A DNA stretch of 64,000 bases from Halorubrum alkaliphilum (lineage in GTDB: Archaea > Halobacteriota > Halobacteria > Halobacteriales > Haloferacaceae): positions 167,616-231,615 of the forward strand of contig NZ_JAGGKQ010000002.1 of NCBI RefSeq assembly GCF_017873815.1, in the 5' to 3' direction. Below are positions 62,302 through 64,000 of the stretch, one piece after another. A program made the translations under genes and the position numbers. Every line of letters starts with the position of its first letter. Position 1 is the first letter of the stretch. The notes under the pieces were generated by a model. The model was not told the origin of the DNA and ran no database searches. It worked only from the letters and a program-made list of their open reading frames with translations.

Positions 62302-62324
62302 TGCTGGTGAGAGACGTTGGCGAT

Positions 62325-62921
62325 ATGAGCTCAGAGGACGCCGGGAGCGCGGATCCGGACGAGGGCGTCGACGGTGTTGACATCGACCACGAAAACGCCG
62401 CACAGGACGTCATCGCCGTCGATCCCGACGACGTCGAACAGGGACCTGTCAACCGTCTCGACGCCCACACGGGCGACGGAATACGGCACCGAGCGTTCAC
62501 CTGTCTCGTCTTCGACGCCGACGGGCGGATCCTGCTCGCACAGCGCGCCCCGAACAAGCGCCTGTGGGACGGCCACTGGGACGGAACCGTCGCGTCCCAC
62601 CCTGTCGAGGGGCAATCTCAGGAGGATGCGACCGAGCAGCGCCTCGAAGAGGAGTTGGGGATCACGCCCGACCAGTACGACGACCTCCGCGTCACCGATC
62701 GCTTCGAGTACAAGCGCTACTACCCCAACGAGGGCGTCGAGTGGGAGGTCTGTGCCGTGCTGAAAGTCACGCTGGAGGACACGACGCTCGACCCCGACGA
62801 CGAGGAGATCGGGGGCCGTCTGTGGGTCGACTACGACCATCTCCACGAGAACCCCGCGTTGTACCGGCAGCTCCGGCTGTGCCCGTGGTTCGAGATCGCG
62901 ATGCGGCGCGACTTCTCCTGA
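62325..62921 (+). CDS. idi: Isopentenyl-diphosphate delta-isomerase type 1
   Basis: Idi interconverts IPP and DMAPP, supplying the primer for IdsA. The 198-residue Nudix-fold protein has the family motifs HRAFTCLVFDADGRILLAQRA, WDGHWDGTVASHPVEGQSQEDA and a metal-binding Glu-rich segment RLEEELGI. It has the type 1 TxxxC-like region TVASHP, in which the usual active-site Cys position is Ser. The C-terminal WFEIAMRRDF segment is also typical. Confidence 0.92.
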   Translation: MSSEDAGSADPDEGVDGVDIDHENAAQDVIAVDPDDVEQGPVNRLDAHTGDGIRHRAFTCLVFDADGRILLAQRAPNKRLWDGHWDGTVASHPVEGQSQEDATEQRLEEELGITPDQYDDLRVTDRFEYKRYYPNEGVEWEVCAVLKVTLEDTTLDPDDEEIGGRLWVDYDHLHENPALYRQLRLCPWFEIAMRRDFS

Positions 62922-63005
62922 GGGCGGCGACCGGTCCCGACGCACCTGCCGCGTCCGCCGGATCGAAACCACGGGTTGAAGACCGTGCCGCGATTCCGTT
63001 CGCAC

Positions 63006-63761
63006 ATGACCGTCGTCGCCGTGTTGGCGAACCCGCCCCGCGAGGGGCTCGTCGCGACCGGGCTCGCGGAGTCGACGCCGCTGTCGACCGCCGAGGCCGC
63101 AGACCTGTACGAGGCCGCCTTTCGAGACATCGTTCTCGCGGTCGACCGCTCCGGCGGCGAACTGCTCGTCAACTACCCTGACGAGGAGTCGATCCCCGAA
63201 GCCCACCGAACCGACACGCCGCCGGAGGCGGCGCTCCGCGCGCTCGTCGCGGACACGCTCGGCGGGACCGAGGACGCCCGCTTCGAGCGACAGGTCGGGT
63301 CGTCGTTCGGCGCGCGCGCCGGCAACACCGTCACCCACCTGCTCCGCGAGGAGGGGGCCGACTCGGTCGCCGTCGTCACTCCGAGCACGGCGATGCTCTC
63401 GCGGACGCTGATCGACTCCGCGGCGATGAAACTCCGGACCAACGGGGTCGTCATCGGCCCGTCGACGCGCGGTCGGGTCCATTACGTGGGCTTCACCGAG
63501 CCGATCGACTTCGAGGGCGCGTTCGAGGGGCTCGCGCTGCCAACGCTTGCGAACCGCGGTCGCGACGCCGGACTCGATGTCGAGTTCGTCGAGAGTCTCC
63601 CCTCACTGGAGACGCGTGAGGACCTGATCGACACGATCCCGCTGTTGCGCGCGCGCTTTGCTGCCGAGCGGATCGTCCCCGACTACACCGCCGCGTTCGT
63701 CCACGAACACGGACTGGATGTGGTCGACGAGGACGGTAAAAAGCGGATCGTTCGGGACTGA
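63006..63761 (+). CDS. DUF2064/GT-A-like conserved haloarchaeal protein
   Basis: The 251-residue protein starts MTVVAVLANPPREGLVATGL and has the alternating alpha/beta pattern of nucleotidyl- or glycosyl-transferase A folds (VAVVTPSTAMLSRTLIDSAA, NGVVIGPSTRGRVHYVGF). A true DxD motif is not obvious. It resembles DUF2064 proteins of unknown substrate. It lies 84 bases after idi on the same strand. Confidence 0.72.
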   Translation: MTVVAVLANPPREGLVATGLAESTPLSTAEAADLYEAAFRDIVLAVDRSGGELLVNYPDEESIPEAHRTDTPPEAALRALVADTLGGTEDARFERQVGSSFGARAGNTVTHLLREEGADSVAVVTPSTAMLSRTLIDSAAMKLRTNGVVIGPSTRGRVHYVGFTEPIDFEGAFEGLALPTLANRGRDAGLDVEFVESLPSLETREDLIDTIPLLRARFAAERIVPDYTAAFVHEHGLDVVDEDGKKRIVRD

Positions 63762-63810
63762 AACGCCCGAAACGAGCGATATCGGAACGCCTTCCACTCG
63801 ACGAGGGGTT

Positions 63811-63914
63811 CGTGAGTATTTATAAGTGGCATCATCGTCCTGAACGGGTGGTTTATAAACGGAGTAGGAGACTTCCGACCAGTCTGCTCGGCGCGCGCGA
63901 GAAACGCGCGCGAG
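63811..63914 (+). repeat. Repeat copy D (partial) at the right edge
   Basis: TATTTATAAGTGG near 63817 and GTTTATAAACGG near 63851 are followed at 63890-63914 by a 25-base sequence that is the exact reverse complement of 25882-25906 in copy B. The copy is cut by the low-complexity tail. Confidence 0.75.
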
Positions 63915-63920
63915 GGAGTC

Positions 63921-64000
63921 GGGGCCCCCCCCCCCCCGCGGCCGCGGGGGGCGCCCCCGCGGGGGGGGGGGGGGGTGGGGTGGGGGGGGGGGGGGGCGCA
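63921..64000. other. Low-complexity G/C tail, probable artefact
   Basis: The last 80 bases are almost only runs of C, then G. Nothing comparable occurs elsewhere in this window. It starts right inside a repeat copy, as expected at a contig end filled with poor-quality or dark-cycle G calls. Confidence 0.7.

Overview
The window is about 64 kb of GC-rich chromosomal DNA from a haloarchaeon, most likely Halorubrum or a close relative. The evidence is strongly acidic predicted proteins, archaeal and eukaryote-type translation genes (L7Ae, L15e, L24e, L37e, S28e, eIF1A, deoxyhypusine synthase, an LSm protein), isoprenoid lipid genes (IdsA, Idi), archaeosine synthesis (ArcS), a bacterio-opsin-activator type regulator, and TATA boxes about 25-30 nt before start codons, which is the pattern of leaderless haloarchaeal transcripts. 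Genes are dense and mostly single or in short operons. No rRNA, tRNA, CRISPR array, prophage or transposase gene was recognised.

Layout. 1-3.1 kb: the truncated mch gene, a small companion gene, a double PhoU/TrkA-C protein and a SnoaL-like protein. 3.1-7.4 kb (minus): arcS, idsA and RNase J. 7.8-8.2 kb: the lsm-rpl37e pair, followed by repeat copy A. 8.8-14.1 kb: dys, a SAMP-like modifier and a potassium-control cluster of two membrane TrkA-C proteins divergent from an RCK potassium channel. 14.1-19.2 kb: a UDG-fold protein, a small HTH regulator, the sdhCDBA operon and cspA. 19.4-22.9 kb: a TetR-MFS efflux pair, rpl11 and a universal stress protein. 23-25.3 kb: a HerA-type ATPase and a small conserved gene, followed by repeat copy B. 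26-33.4 kb: metabolic and regulatory genes (M28 peptidase, PfkB kinase, Bat-type regulator, LLM enzyme, SLC13 transporter). 33.6-38.6 kb: eIF1A, a P-loop kinase, carbonic anhydrase, a beta-propeller protein and the rpl7ae-rps28e-rpl24e-ndk operon. 38.8-48.1 kb: a nucleotidase, folD, an aldo/keto reductase, a HAD hydrolase, a CBS-HPF fusion, radB, an NSS transporter and gatB, followed by repeat copy C (inverted). 48.6-57.7 kb: a cysteine-less peroxiredoxin-fold protein with a glutaredoxin, zinc-ribbon and CNNM/CBS membrane proteins, a queuosine-precursor-type transporter with an RHH regulator, rpl15e and an AI-2E family permease. 57.8-63.8 kb: an FAD oxidoreductase, GNAT, a methyltransferase, an AAA ATPase with a His-rich tail, idi and a DUF2064-like gene. 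The window ends in repeat copy D and a homopolymer G/C stretch that looks like an assembly or sequencing artefact.

The most unusual feature is a family of intergenic repeats at about 8.34-8.80, 25.38-25.91, 48.18-48.52 and 63.8-63.9 kb. In copies A-C, 57-bp (or near-57-bp) units carrying TATAAA-like boxes precede, in the same orientation, a block of GC-rich inverted repeats, most with three-base loops. Copies A and B share constant flanks around a variable middle segment. One hairpin shows a paired A-T to G-C change between copies, and another position always holds a palindrome although its sequence is replaced. This looks like a structured, possibly transcribed, element rather than random repeats.

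Functional links in the window include both C1-carrier systems (mch and folD), archaeosine modification (arcS) with a possible 7-deazaguanine precursor transporter, several K+-sensing TrkA-C/RCK proteins, and a probable ribosome-hibernation type CBS-HPF protein.
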